This document shows, piece by piece, positions 26,809 through 34,392 of a DNA stretch of 64,000 nucleotides. The position numbers and the translations under genes were made by a program. Source of the DNA: Thermus brockianus (GTDB lineage: Bacteria; Deinococcota; Deinococci; Deinococcales; Thermaceae). The first letter of the stretch is position 1. Each line of letters begins with the position of its first letter. Below the pieces are notes generated by a model. That model was not told the origin of the DNA. It did not search any database and worked only from the letters and a program-made list of their open reading frames with translations. Location: positions 60,438 through 124,437 of the forward strand of contig NZ_JAKEDV010000001.1 in assembly GCF_021462505.1 (NCBI RefSeq). The letters are read 5' to 3'.

Positions 26809-27699
26809 CTAAGGGCTTGTGCCGAGGCCTAAAAGCCGCTTAAGCCCCAAGGCAGCCTCCACCCCTTGGGTGCCGTAGTTGTTGTTGAAGATCACGAAGA
26901 CCTTCTCGGCCCTTTCCGCCAGGGTCCGGGTGGCCTGGGCCAGGTCCTGGAGCTCATCCTCGGAATAGCGCCAGTTGAAGCGCTCGTAGGGCTTGGCGTG
27001 CGGGCCCTTCCAGGTTTCGGCGTTCCGGCCGTGGCAGCGAAGGACGCTCACGGGGTGGGTGGGCTCGAGGACCCTCGGGGGAGCCTCGGGGTGGGGCGGG
27101 GCGTCCACGCTCACGTGGATGAGGCCCAGGCGCAGGAGCTCCTTCTTCACGAACCCCCAGGCCACGTACCACTTGGGGTTGCGGAACTCCACCGCCACCC
27201 AGTAGCCCTGGGCCCTTTCCGCCAAGCGCTCTAAATACTGAAAGCTCCTCGGTTTGGGCTCCGTCCACGGGGGGAGGCCAAAGTGGAGGTAGCCCAGCTT
27301 GCCCGCCCGCCTAAGGGGTTCTATGGCGGCGAAAAAGCGGTTCCAAGCCTCCTCCACCACCTCCTCGGGTACCTCCCGTTGGGCCAGGTGGCCTTCTTGG
27401 CGGGGTAGGAGGGCGCGGAGGTCCTTGGGGAGGGCCTGGGCCTCGAGGCCGTGCCCGGTGAAGGCGGAGTAGGCCTTGATGTGAGAGAGGAAGCCTTCTG
27501 GGGTCCTCTCCGCCCACTTCTGCACCACCTCGGGCCGGGGCAGGGCGTAGAAGGTGCTGTCCACCTCCACGGTGTCAAAGTGCTTTGCGTAGTAGCGGAG
27601 GCGCTTTTCCGGGTTTCCCCGCACCTCGGGCGGGTACCAGCCCGAGGCCAAGAGGGTTTCGTCCGTCCAGCTGGCGGTGCCCACCCGGATCTCCGCCAT
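26809..27699 (-). CDS. DUF72 (YecE-like) protein
   Basis: A 296-residue TIM-barrel-like DUF72 protein: VGTASWTDETLLASGWYPPE, HFDTVEVDSTFYALPRPEVVQKW and the C-terminal FVIFNNNYGTQGVEAAL are typical. Biochemical function is not established for this family. Minus-strand TACCAT (27706-27711) lies six bases before the ATG, so it is probably leaderless and monocistronic. Convergent with rimM, five bases between stops. Confidence 0.9.
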   Translation of the reverse strand: MAEIRVGTASWTDETLLASGWYPPEVRGNPEKRLRYYAKHFDTVEVDSTFYALPRPEVVQKWAERTPEGFLSHIKAYSAFTGHGLEAQALPKDLRALLPRQEGHLAQREVPEEVVEEAWNRFFAAIEPLRRAGKLGYLHFGLPPWTEPKPRSFQYLERLAERAQGYWVAVEFRNPKWYVAWGFVKKELLRLGLIHVSVDAPPHPEAPPRVLEPTHPVSVLRCHGRNAETWKGPHAKPYERFNWRYSEDELQDLAQATRTLAERAEKVFVIFNNNYGTQGVEAALGLKRLLGLGTSP

Positions 27700-27800
27700 G
27701 CCCCCATGGTAAGCCCTATCAGGGAACCTTAGGGCTTCCCTAGCGGTATGCGGCTTTAAGCGCCCTGGACCCTAGGGCGCGAGGGGCGCGGTAGAAGCCC

Positions 27801-27835
27801 AAAAAGGAACAACCCGGGGAACCCCCCGGGTTGTT
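27801..27835 (-). terminator. Terminator of the tetrathionate-reductase-like operon
   Basis: A 12-base-pair perfect stem AACAACCCGGGG/CCCCGGGTTGTT (27808-27835) followed on the minus strand by CC and five T (27801-27805). It lies 12 bases after the stop of the DOMON gene. Confidence 0.8.
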
Positions 27836-27846
27836 TTCCGCCTAGC

Positions 27847-28401
27847 CTAGAAGGCGAAGTCTTCCAGGTACCAGCGCTCCGTCTTCTTGTGCTCCTCCTT
27901 GGGGTCCATCTTCTCCGAGTGGGCCAAGAGGACAAGGAGCTTCCGCCCCGGGGCGATTTCCACGTCCGTGGGCTCCCCGGTCTTCAGCTTCCGGCTGAAC
28001 TCCACGGTCCACTTGGTGCCCTCGTAGGTGGCGCTGGCGGCCAGGATGGAGTTCTTCCCGCCCTCCTTCTCGTCCGGGGAAGGGGCGCCGGTGCGCTTCA
28101 CCTGGTACATGTCCAAGGCCACCAGCTTGCCGCCCTCCATGTAGAAGAGGTACTGGTCAGCGCCCTTCTTCTTGTCGCTCTTTTCTGGCAGGAAGCCGAT
28201 GCCAATCCAGCCCTTGCTTTCGCCCTCGAGGGCCAGGTAGAGCGTGTCCCCCACCACGCTCCAGTAGAGCGTGATCCCGCTCTTTTCGTGCTTGTAGCTC
28301 TTGGCGTATTCCCCAGGGGCGATCTTCCCGTCCACCTTGGGCGCCTGCGCCAACGCCACGCTTAGGGCCAAAACCATGAGTCCTACGATGCCTCGCCTCA
28401 T
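27847..28401 (-). CDS. Exported DOMON-domain (putative heme-binding) protein
   Basis: A Sec signal peptide (about residues 1-20, ending ALAQA) precedes a single DOMON-like beta-sandwich: VDGKIAPGEYAKSY, LYWSVVGDTLYLALEG, GWIGIGFLPE, DQYLFYMEGGKLVALDMY and a closing W-T-V-E-F strand. Such domains bind b heme or sugars and serve as electron-transfer subunits in molybdenum enzymes such as ethylbenzene dehydrogenase. It is the last gene of the molybdoenzyme operon, 12 bases after the second membrane gene, with AAGGGAGG. Heme ligands are not proven from sequence. Confidence 0.8.
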   Translation of the reverse strand: MRRGIVGLMVLALSVALAQAPKVDGKIAPGEYAKSYKHEKSGITLYWSVVGDTLYLALEGESKGWIGIGFLPEKSDKKKGADQYLFYMEGGKLVALDMYQVKRTGAPSPDEKEGGKNSILAASATYEGTKWTVEFSRKLKTGEPTDVEIAPGRKLLVLLAHSEKMDPKEEHKKTERWYLEDFAF

Positions 28402-28413
28402 CCTGCACCTCCC

Positions 28414-28857
28414 TTAGTCCCTTATGGTGATTCCCACCACGAAGGCCACAGCGCCCACGTGGGTATGGGCCAACGCCGCTAGAACCGGCCGACTCCCCTC
28501 AAAGGCCTCCAAGAAGCCCCGAAGGGTGAAGAGGTTCACCTCCGCATCCTGCGCATTCCAAAGCAGGTGAAAGTAGGCCCCCGCCACCCCGGTGGCCACG
28601 CTCACCAGCATCCAAAAGAGGAAGGGATAGCGCACCCACTTCCCTCGGTGGAAGAACATGAGGAGGGTGAGGGGGAAGCCCACCAAGGATACGAAAAAGG
28701 GGATTTTGCTCTGCCAGCTTTCCGTCCAGTGGTCCAGCACCCAGTGCTCCATGCCGTAGAAGGCAAACCCCACCAGGGCGATCAGGAGGAAGGTGGAGCG
28801 CAAGAACTCCAAAACCCGCTCCTCCTCGGTTTTGGCGCGGATCAGGGCTTCAATCAC
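28414..28857 (-). CDS. Four-helix membrane protein, paralogue 2 (molybdoenzyme operon)
   Basis: A 147-residue integral membrane protein with four predicted helices (about 20-40, 52-70, 76-98, 121-142). It shares HWTESWQSKIPF, a GAYFHLLWN motif and GSRPVLAALA-THVG with the gene just upstream, so they are tandem duplicates. The conserved histidines inside or next to helices are candidate b-heme ligands. GTG start with AGGAGG. Not recognised as NrfD or NarI; membrane anchor or quinone-linked cytochrome role is inferred from the operon. Confidence 0.75.
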   Translation of the reverse strand: MIEALIRAKTEEERVLEFLRSTFLLIALVGFAFYGMEHWVLDHWTESWQSKIPFFVSLVGFPLTLLMFFHRGKWVRYPFLFWMLVSVATGVAGAYFHLLWNAQDAEVNLFTLRGFLEAFEGSRPVLAALAHTHVGAVAFVVGITIRD

Positions 28858-28867
28858 GGCACACCTC

Positions 28868-29305
28868 CTAACGGGCCCGGTAGACGGAAAGGAGCCCCGT
28901 CACCCCCATGTGGGTGAAGGCCAGGGCCGCCAGCACCGGACGGCTTCCCGCCATGGCCTCCATGGCCGCTTCAAACTCCCAAACCACCTCGCCCTCAAAG
29001 TTCCAAAGCAGGTGGAAGTAGGCCCCGAGAATTCCCGTGAAGACCGAGGCCCACATGGTGAGGATGAAGGCAAGGCGCACCCACGGGGTCTTGCGGTCAA
29101 AAAGCACCCAAAGGGTAAACACAAAGCCCGGCACGGCCACCAAGAAGGGGATCTTGCTCTGCCAGCTCTCCGTCCAGTGCCCCAAGAGGAGGAGCTCTAA
29201 GGGGTACATCACCCAGCCCACCAGGCAGAGGAGAAGCATCGCCAAGCGGATGAACTCTAGCGCCCACTGGGTCGGGTTGCTTGCGCTTCTAAAGGCGGGT
29301 ATCAC
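28868..29305 (-). CDS. Four-helix membrane protein, paralogue 1 (molybdoenzyme operon)
   Basis: A 145-residue membrane protein with four helices (about 16-38, 49-69, 77-99, 117-138). Motifs HWTESWQSKIPF, GAYFHLLWN and SRPVLAALAFTHMG match the following gene. Overall identity outside these motifs is low, which suggests an old duplication forming a heterodimer. GTG start, AAGGAGG six bases upstream. Ten bases separate it from its partner. Family unrecognised. Confidence 0.75.
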   Translation of the reverse strand: MIPAFRSASNPTQWALEFIRLAMLLLCLVGWVMYPLELLLLGHWTESWQSKIPFLVAVPGFVFTLWVLFDRKTPWVRLAFILTMWASVFTGILGAYFHLLWNFEGEVVWEFEAAMEAMAGSRPVLAALAFTHMGVTGLLSVYRAR

Positions 29306-29357
29306 CCTTCACCTCCTTACCCCCATCATGACCTTATCACAGGTATTCGGGAGGTTT

Positions 29358-29383
29358 GTCCCCCCGGGGTAACCCGGGGGGAC
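29358..29383. promoter_or_regulatory. Intra-operon hairpin after ttrA-like gene
   Basis: GTCCCCCCGGG and CCCGGGGGGAC form an 11-base-pair perfect stem with a four-base loop, five bases after the ttrA stop. No T tract on either strand. May protect the upstream mRNA or damp read-through into the membrane genes. Confidence 0.5.
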
Positions 29384-29387
29384 GGCC

Positions 29388-32300
29388 TCACACCGGCAAG
29401 AGGTTCACCTTGGTTTCGTAGAAGACCACGCTCCCGCCCACCACGTCCGTCAGGGCGGTGTCCTTGAGGTACGGGTCAAGGCGCATGGCGGCGTTGGCGT
29501 GCACCCCTGCAGCCCGCCTGGGGTCGCCCTTCACCACCTGGCCGTTGATGACGAGGTCGCTCGCCCCATACGCCCAGTGGCCCCAGCCCAAGGGGAAGGC
29601 CACGCACCCTGGCCTCAGGCCCTGTACCACCTTCACCCGGCCCACCATGGGCTTCTTGCCAAAGGGGCCCAGGTCCCACTCGCCCTTGGGGTTGGTGGCG
29701 GAAACCACCTTGACCCTCTGCCCGTCCTTAAGCCCAAGCCGCTCGGCGTCCAGGGCGCTCACCAGGATCTCGTTTTCCGGCTTCACCGCCAGGAGCCAGT
29801 AGTTGCTGATGGTGCGGCTCTTGGTTTGCAGGATGCTCCGGTGGGTCAGGAGGGTTAGGCCGTAGCCGGGGTCCCGGAGCTGCCGCCCCAAGACGTCCTG
29901 GTAGGGCGGGAAGTAGGCGGGAAGGGGCCAGTAGGGCTTCCCGGTCATGGGGTGGAGGGAAAGCGCCTGCTTTTCCAGGAAGAGGTTAATCTGCCGGCCA
30001 TACCGGTTCGCCACCAGGTCGTTGGCGGCGTAGGCCTTGGCAAACTCCTGGAACCGGCCGCCCCGGTTCAGGAGGTAGACGGTACGGCGGAAAAGCCCCT
30101 CGTCCCCCACCGCCTCCCGCCAGCGCTTCTCGTCAAAGACCGAGGGAGGAAGGTGGCGGCGGGCCTGGCGGAAGACGGCGAGCTCCCTCTCGTCCGCCTC
30201 AGGCAGGGCCTCGGAGCCGTCGGCCTTCTCCCCGTAGGCCAGGTTGGCGGCGAGCTTCAGGTAGAAGTGGTCGGGGTGGGTGAAGGGCATCCCGTTGGCA
30301 AAGCCCTTGGGCCCAAAGCCGGGTAGGCCCAGGTGCTCGGCCAAGGCCAGGAGGAAGCTTTCCAGGGAGATGGGCATCCTTTGCCCGAAGACCTCCACCT
30401 CCTCGGGGATGGGCGGGATGGCGGGCTGCCGCACGGGCTGCACCTTCCAGAGGATGGAGGGGTGGCTTCCGTGGAACTCCCAGCGCTCCAGGTAGGAAAG
30501 GTCGGGGATGATGTAGTCGGCGTAGAGGTACGAGTCCCCCACCACGATGTCAAAGGCCACGATGAGGGGGATTTTGTCCGGGTCCAGCATGGCCCGGATC
30601 TGTTCGTGGCCGCCCGGCAGGGCGTAGGCGGGGGAGCCCATGTAGTGGAAGAGGATCTTGATGGGGTAGGGGTAGCCTTGGGCGGCGGAGGGGAGGATCT
30701 CCTGGTAGACGTCGGAGGCGTGGGGGTACCAGGGGCGCTTGGCGGGGAAGCCTTGGAAGAGGGTGGTGTCCTCGTACTTCACCTCGTGGCGGATGATGGA
30801 GATGCCAAAGGGGCTTAGGGGCTTGGGGTGGAGCTTGCTGAGGACGAAAGGCCCTCCCGCTTTGCCACCGGTGATGTCGTAGGTGCTGGCCTGGACGAAG
30901 CCGCCCTGGTGGTCCACGTTGCCCAAGAGGACGTTCACGGTGAACCAGGCGAAGCAGTTGTAAAAGCCGTTGGTGTGCTGGCTGGCCCCCCGGTGTACAT
31001 CCACCACCGCCTTCTTGCCGTACTGGGCGAGCTTCTCCGCCAGGAAGCGGATGTCCTCCTCGCTTACCCCGGCCAAGGCGGCCCAGGTCTTCACCTGGTG
31101 GCGGAAGGCCTCCTCCTTGATGAGCGTGAGGGCGCTCTTCACGGGGATACCCTGGAGGACCGTGTCCACAAAGAGGTCGCCGAACACCGCCTGGTTTTCG
31201 TCGTTGGGGTTGAAGGCCACGGGCTTGCCCTGGACCAGGACCACCGGGGCGTCCAGCTCCACCTCCTTGTCCCCCACCTTGGCCTTGGGCTTGGGAAGGC
31301 CCAGGTCGCTTGCCCGCACAAGCCTTTCCGGCTTGCCGTCTTTCAGCTTCACAAGCCAAGCGGCGTTGGTCCAGCTGGCCTCGCCGATGGCCTTGGCGGC
31401 GGCCTTGTTGGCGGCGGAGAGGAAGCGGGTGTCCACCTTACCCCACTCCAGGAGGAGGCGGATAACCCCCAAGGCGATGGCGGCGTCGTGCCCCGGCTTG
31501 GGGGCGATCCAGCGGCTTGCGCCCTTCACCGCTTTCTGCGCCCGCGGGTCAACCACGGCGTACTCCAGCTCGCCGCGGCTTGCCCGCTCCGTGATCCAGC
31601 CCACGCGGAGGGGCGGCCCGTAGTTGCCCTCAAAGACGTTGGCCCCTACGAAGACCACGAAGCGCGCCTTGGAGAGGTCCGCCTGCCAGTAGAACTTGGC
31701 CCCGCCCGACCAGGAGAGCTTGCCCGTGGCGTCAAAGGTGGGCTGCTCGCTCATGGCCTTGCCGGTGAAGTACATGGAGCCCTGGCAGACGGTGGTGTGG
31801 CCGTGGAGGTTGACGGTGCCGAAGCTTTGCCCGAAGAACCAGCGGATGAAGTCGGAGCGGCCCGCCTTGAGCCGGCCCCAGGCGAAGACCACCTGGTTGT
31901 TCTTGGGGCCCAGGTCGGGGTGGTCGGGGTCAATGAGGGCGGGGAGGTAGTCCTTGAAGTCTTCCTTGAACTTGGCCACCAGGGCCTTCTTCTTTTCCTT
32001 ATCCTTTTCCGCCCAGATGGCCCGCACCGCCTGGGCCATGCGGCTCATGACCTCGGGGTCCTTAAGGGCCCAGAGCTCTTTGAGCCCGGGGTAGTGGCGC
32101 TCGTCCCCCAGGTGGGCGAAGAGCTTGCCCCCCTCCACGATCTCCTTCACCGCCTGGTGGAAGGGGATTTCCTCCCACTTGCCGCTTCCCCGGGGCCCGG
32201 CCCGCTTGAGCACCTTGCGGATGCGGTAGGGATCGTAGGCGGTTTGGATGCCCGCCTGGCCCTTGGGGCAAAGGGCCCCGTCCACCTTGGCCACCACGTC

Positions 32301-32573
32301 CACGGGGGTATTCAGGGGCAGGTGGGGGCGGAAGGTCCAGGGGGAGAGGGGGTTGCCGTCAATCTTGCTGGCCACGCCCTCGTAGAGCTTCACCTTGATG
32401 GGGCAGCCGGTGTTGCACTGGAGGCAGGAGGAGTAGATGGTGTTTTCGGGAAGCTGGATCTCGTAAGCCTCCATGCCCTGGGCGCTGGCCTCCTGAAGGC
32501 CCAGGGCCAAGGGGCCCAACAGGGCGCCTGCGCCGGAAAGCTTCAAGAGTTCACGCCGGGAAAGCTTTTCCAT
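29388..32573 (-). CDS. ttrA: Tetrathionate-reductase-like molybdopterin catalytic subunit
   Basis: A 1061-residue DMSO-reductase-family enzyme exported by Tat: SRRELLKLSG near residue 5 and a hydrophobic stretch to about 32. The [4Fe-4S] cysteines are C50, C53, C57 and C102, and C263 in HTTVCQGS is the likely molybdenum ligand. Later blocks such as SQHTNGFYNCFAW, LLGNVDHQGGF, GDSYLYADYIIPD and the terminal RRAAGVHANAA resemble TtrA more than other members. The divergent PhnD-like sensor supports this. Arsenate or another sulfur oxyanion as substrate cannot be excluded. Confidence 0.8.
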   Translation of the reverse strand: MEKLSRRELLKLSGAGALLGPLALGLQEASAQGMEAYEIQLPENTIYSSCLQCNTGCPIKVKLYEGVASKIDGNPLSPWTFRPHLPLNTPVDVVAKVDGALCPKGQAGIQTAYDPYRIRKVLKRAGPRGSGKWEEIPFHQAVKEIVEGGKLFAHLGDERHYPGLKELWALKDPEVMSRMAQAVRAIWAEKDKEKKKALVAKFKEDFKDYLPALIDPDHPDLGPKNNQVVFAWGRLKAGRSDFIRWFFGQSFGTVNLHGHTTVCQGSMYFTGKAMSEQPTFDATGKLSWSGGAKFYWQADLSKARFVVFVGANVFEGNYGPPLRVGWITERASRGELEYAVVDPRAQKAVKGASRWIAPKPGHDAAIALGVIRLLLEWGKVDTRFLSAANKAAAKAIGEASWTNAAWLVKLKDGKPERLVRASDLGLPKPKAKVGDKEVELDAPVVLVQGKPVAFNPNDENQAVFGDLFVDTVLQGIPVKSALTLIKEEAFRHQVKTWAALAGVSEEDIRFLAEKLAQYGKKAVVDVHRGASQHTNGFYNCFAWFTVNVLLGNVDHQGGFVQASTYDITGGKAGGPFVLSKLHPKPLSPFGISIIRHEVKYEDTTLFQGFPAKRPWYPHASDVYQEILPSAAQGYPYPIKILFHYMGSPAYALPGGHEQIRAMLDPDKIPLIVAFDIVVGDSYLYADYIIPDLSYLERWEFHGSHPSILWKVQPVRQPAIPPIPEEVEVFGQRMPISLESFLLALAEHLGLPGFGPKGFANGMPFTHPDHFYLKLAANLAYGEKADGSEALPEADERELAVFRQARRHLPPSVFDEKRWREAVGDEGLFRRTVYLLNRGGRFQEFAKAYAANDLVANRYGRQINLFLEKQALSLHPMTGKPYWPLPAYFPPYQDVLGRQLRDPGYGLTLLTHRSILQTKSRTISNYWLLAVKPENEILVSALDAERLGLKDGQRVKVVSATNPKGEWDLGPFGKKPMVGRVKVVQGLRPGCVAFPLGWGHWAYGASDLVINGQVVKGDPRRAAGVHANAAMRLDPYLKDTALTDVVGGSVVFYETKVNLLPV

Positions 32574-32583
32574 GAGGCACCTC

Positions 32584-33423
32584 CTACACCAGGTAGTAGA
32601 CCCGGGGCTTGGTCCCCGCCTCTTCCTTGAGGCGCATGACGTTGGGCTTCTTAACCAGTTCGGCCACCAGGGAGTTGGGGTCTTCCAGGTCGCCGAAGTA
32701 GGTGGCCCGGCCGATGCAGGTCACCACGCACTGGGGCAAGAGCCCCTGTTCAATGCGGTGCAGGCAGAAGTGGCACTTGCGCACCTTGTCCATGGGGCCC
32801 GCCTCGTCTTCCCGGTCCACCTTTTTGCCCCACTCGTAAACGGGAAGGGTTTCGTAGGGCATCTTGCCTTGGCCCGGGGTGTTTTCCGTCCAGAAGTAGC
32901 CGTCGTCCTTGTGGCGGGAGTTGTAGGGGCAGGCGGGCACGCACTTCTCGCAACCCACGCAGAGCTCGTAGTCAATCTCCACGATGCCGTCTTTGCGCTT
33001 CCAGGTGGCGTCGTAGGGGCAGGCGGGCACGCACGGGGGCTCGTCGCACTGCATGCAGGGCCGGGGAACGAAGCGGTAGGTGACGTTGGGGTAGGTGCCC
33101 ACCTCCTCCTCGCTTACCGGGCGGTAGACCACGCCCGGGGGCAGGCGGTTTTCCGCCATGCAGCTCACGGTGCAAGCGTGGCAGCCCACGCACTTCCTGA
33201 GGTCAATGACCATGCCCCACTTGCGGTTGGGGTTTTTGAGCGCCCGCTCCAGGTCTTTCTGCATGCGCAAAAGCACGTCCTCCGCCGCCCCGTCCTCGGG
33301 CGGGGCCGCCTGGGGCACGCCCTGGGCCAGGCCCGGGGCCACCATGGAGGCGAAGATGGCGCTTGCCATTTTGGCGAGAAAGCGCCGGCGGTCCTCCGCG
33401 CTGGTGAGGGGTTCTTTTTCCAT
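32584..33423 (-). CDS. ttrB: Tetrathionate-reductase-like iron-sulfur subunit
   Basis: A 279-residue ferredoxin-type electron-transfer subunit with a twin-arginine leader ([18 protein letters not shown]) and four cysteine groups: [37 protein letters not shown] and CHFC...CVVTC, enough for four [4Fe-4S] clusters. ATG 33423 is preferred to GTG 33432, which overlaps the AGGAGG. First gene of the operon, ten bases before ttrA. It should pass electrons from the membrane partner to TtrA outside the membrane. Confidence 0.88.
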   Translation of the reverse strand: MEKEPLTSAEDRRRFLAKMASAIFASMVAPGLAQGVPQAAPPEDGAAEDVLLRMQKDLERALKNPNRKWGMVIDLRKCVGCHACTVSCMAENRLPPGVVYRPVSEEEVGTYPNVTYRFVPRPCMQCDEPPCVPACPYDATWKRKDGIVEIDYELCVGCEKCVPACPYNSRHKDDGYFWTENTPGQGKMPYETLPVYEWGKKVDREDEAGPMDKVRKCHFCLHRIEQGLLPQCVVTCIGRATYFGDLEDPNSLVAELVKKPNVMRLKEEAGTKPRVYYLV

Positions 33424-33497
33424 CTGCCCCACCTCCTTTCGCCTCCCAAACTAGGACCCCGGTAGGGCGACGGGTAGCGGTAGGGTGGCGGACGGGG

Positions 33498-33519
33498 CTG
33501 TCGGAAAACCTCCCGACAG
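33498..33519. promoter_or_regulatory. Inverted repeat between the divergent ttr operons
   Basis: CTGTCGG (33498-33504) and CCGACAG (33513-33519) are perfect 7-base arms around eight bases. Lying between the reductase operon and the sensor operon, it is a good candidate site for the response regulator. Confidence 0.45.
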
Positions 33520-33551
33520 GGCCTGGGACATCTATACCCCTTGGCCTTACC

Positions 33552-33557
33552 TATCCT
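33552..33557 (+). promoter_or_regulatory. Leaderless-type -10 of the sensor operon
   Basis: TATCCT ends seven bases before ATG 33565. TATACC at 33532 is a possible alternative. Confidence 0.4.
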
Positions 33558-33564
33558 GGGGTAG

Positions 33565-34392
33565 ATGCGAAAGCTCCTGGCCCTCCTTCTCCTTGCCGCC
33601 TGCGCCAGGCCACCCGAGGTGGCCCTCGGGCCTCCCTACGCCAAGGAGGCGGAAAGGGGTGGGGTGCGCATCGTGGTGGCGGGGATGCGTTCCCCCGTGG
33701 AGGCGGGGCCATACCGGGAGTTCTTGCAGGGCCTCGAGGCCCTTTTGGGCGAGCGGGTGGAGGTGTTTGGGCGCCGCACCTACTGGGAGGTCTTGGAGAC
33801 CTTGCGCCAGGGAGAGGCGGACCTGGGCTTCCTTTGCACCCTGGCGGCGGGGCTTGGGGTGGAGGAGGGGTTTTTAGAGGTGCTTTTGGCATCGGATACG
33901 GCGGTGCCTTACCAGAGCCTCATCGTGGTGCGGGAGGACGCTCCTTACCAAAGCCTGGCTGAGCTAAAGGGGCGCCCCTTTGCCTTCACGGACTCCCTAT
34001 CCAACACCGGCCATGCCTGGCCTCGCCTTTTGGCCAGGGATTTAGGGGAGGGCTTCTTTGCCCAAGCCTTCTTCACCTACAGCCACGACCGGGCCCTTGG
34101 GGCTGTGCGGGAGGGGTTGGCGGAAGGGGCGGCGGTGGATGGGGTGGTCTACGCCACGTTGGGCGTGAAGGGGCTTAGGGTCCTGGCTAGGGGTCCCGCC
34201 GACCCCCCTCCGCCCGTGGTGGCACGCAAAAGTCTTCCCGAAAAGGAAAGGCTCATGCAGGCGCTCCTTGCCCTGGTGAAAAAACCGGAAAACGCAAAGG
34301 CCCTAAGGGCCTTGGGCCTAAAGGGGTTCCGCCGGTCGGAAGACGCTCCTTACCGGGTCGTCTACCGGAGGGCGCGGGAGGTGTTGCCGTGA
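33565..34392 (+). CDS. PhnD-like periplasmic-binding lipoprotein, sensor component
   Basis: A 275-residue lipoprotein with a short signal and lipobox LLAAC. The mature part is a type 2 periplasmic-binding fold of the phosphonate-binding/TtrS-input kind: RIVVAGMRSPVEAGPYREFLQGL, YWEVLETLRQGEADLGFLC, QSLIVVREDAPYQSLAELKGRPFAFTD (in pieces) and HDRALGAVREGLAEGAAVDG. It overlaps the kinase gene by four bases. In TtrS such a domain is fused to the kinase; here it is a separate protein, so it probably binds the substrate and signals to the kinase. Confidence 0.8.
   Translation: MRKLLALLLLAACARPPEVALGPPYAKEAERGGVRIVVAGMRSPVEAGPYREFLQGLEALLGERVEVFGRRTYWEVLETLRQGEADLGFLCTLAAGLGVEEGFLEVLLASDTAVPYQSLIVVREDAPYQSLAELKGRPFAFTDSLSNTGHAWPRLLARDLGEGFFAQAFFTYSHDRALGAVREGLAEGAAVDGVVYATLGVKGLRVLARGPADPPPPVVARKSLPEKERLMQALLALVKKPENAKALRALGLKGFRRSEDAPYRVVYRRAREVLP

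Noticed and set aside
30828..32630. 600-residue open frame antisense to ttrA
   Set aside because: Strong G/C third-position bias of ttrA removes stops on the opposite strand; no conserved pattern, and ttrA has all family motifs.
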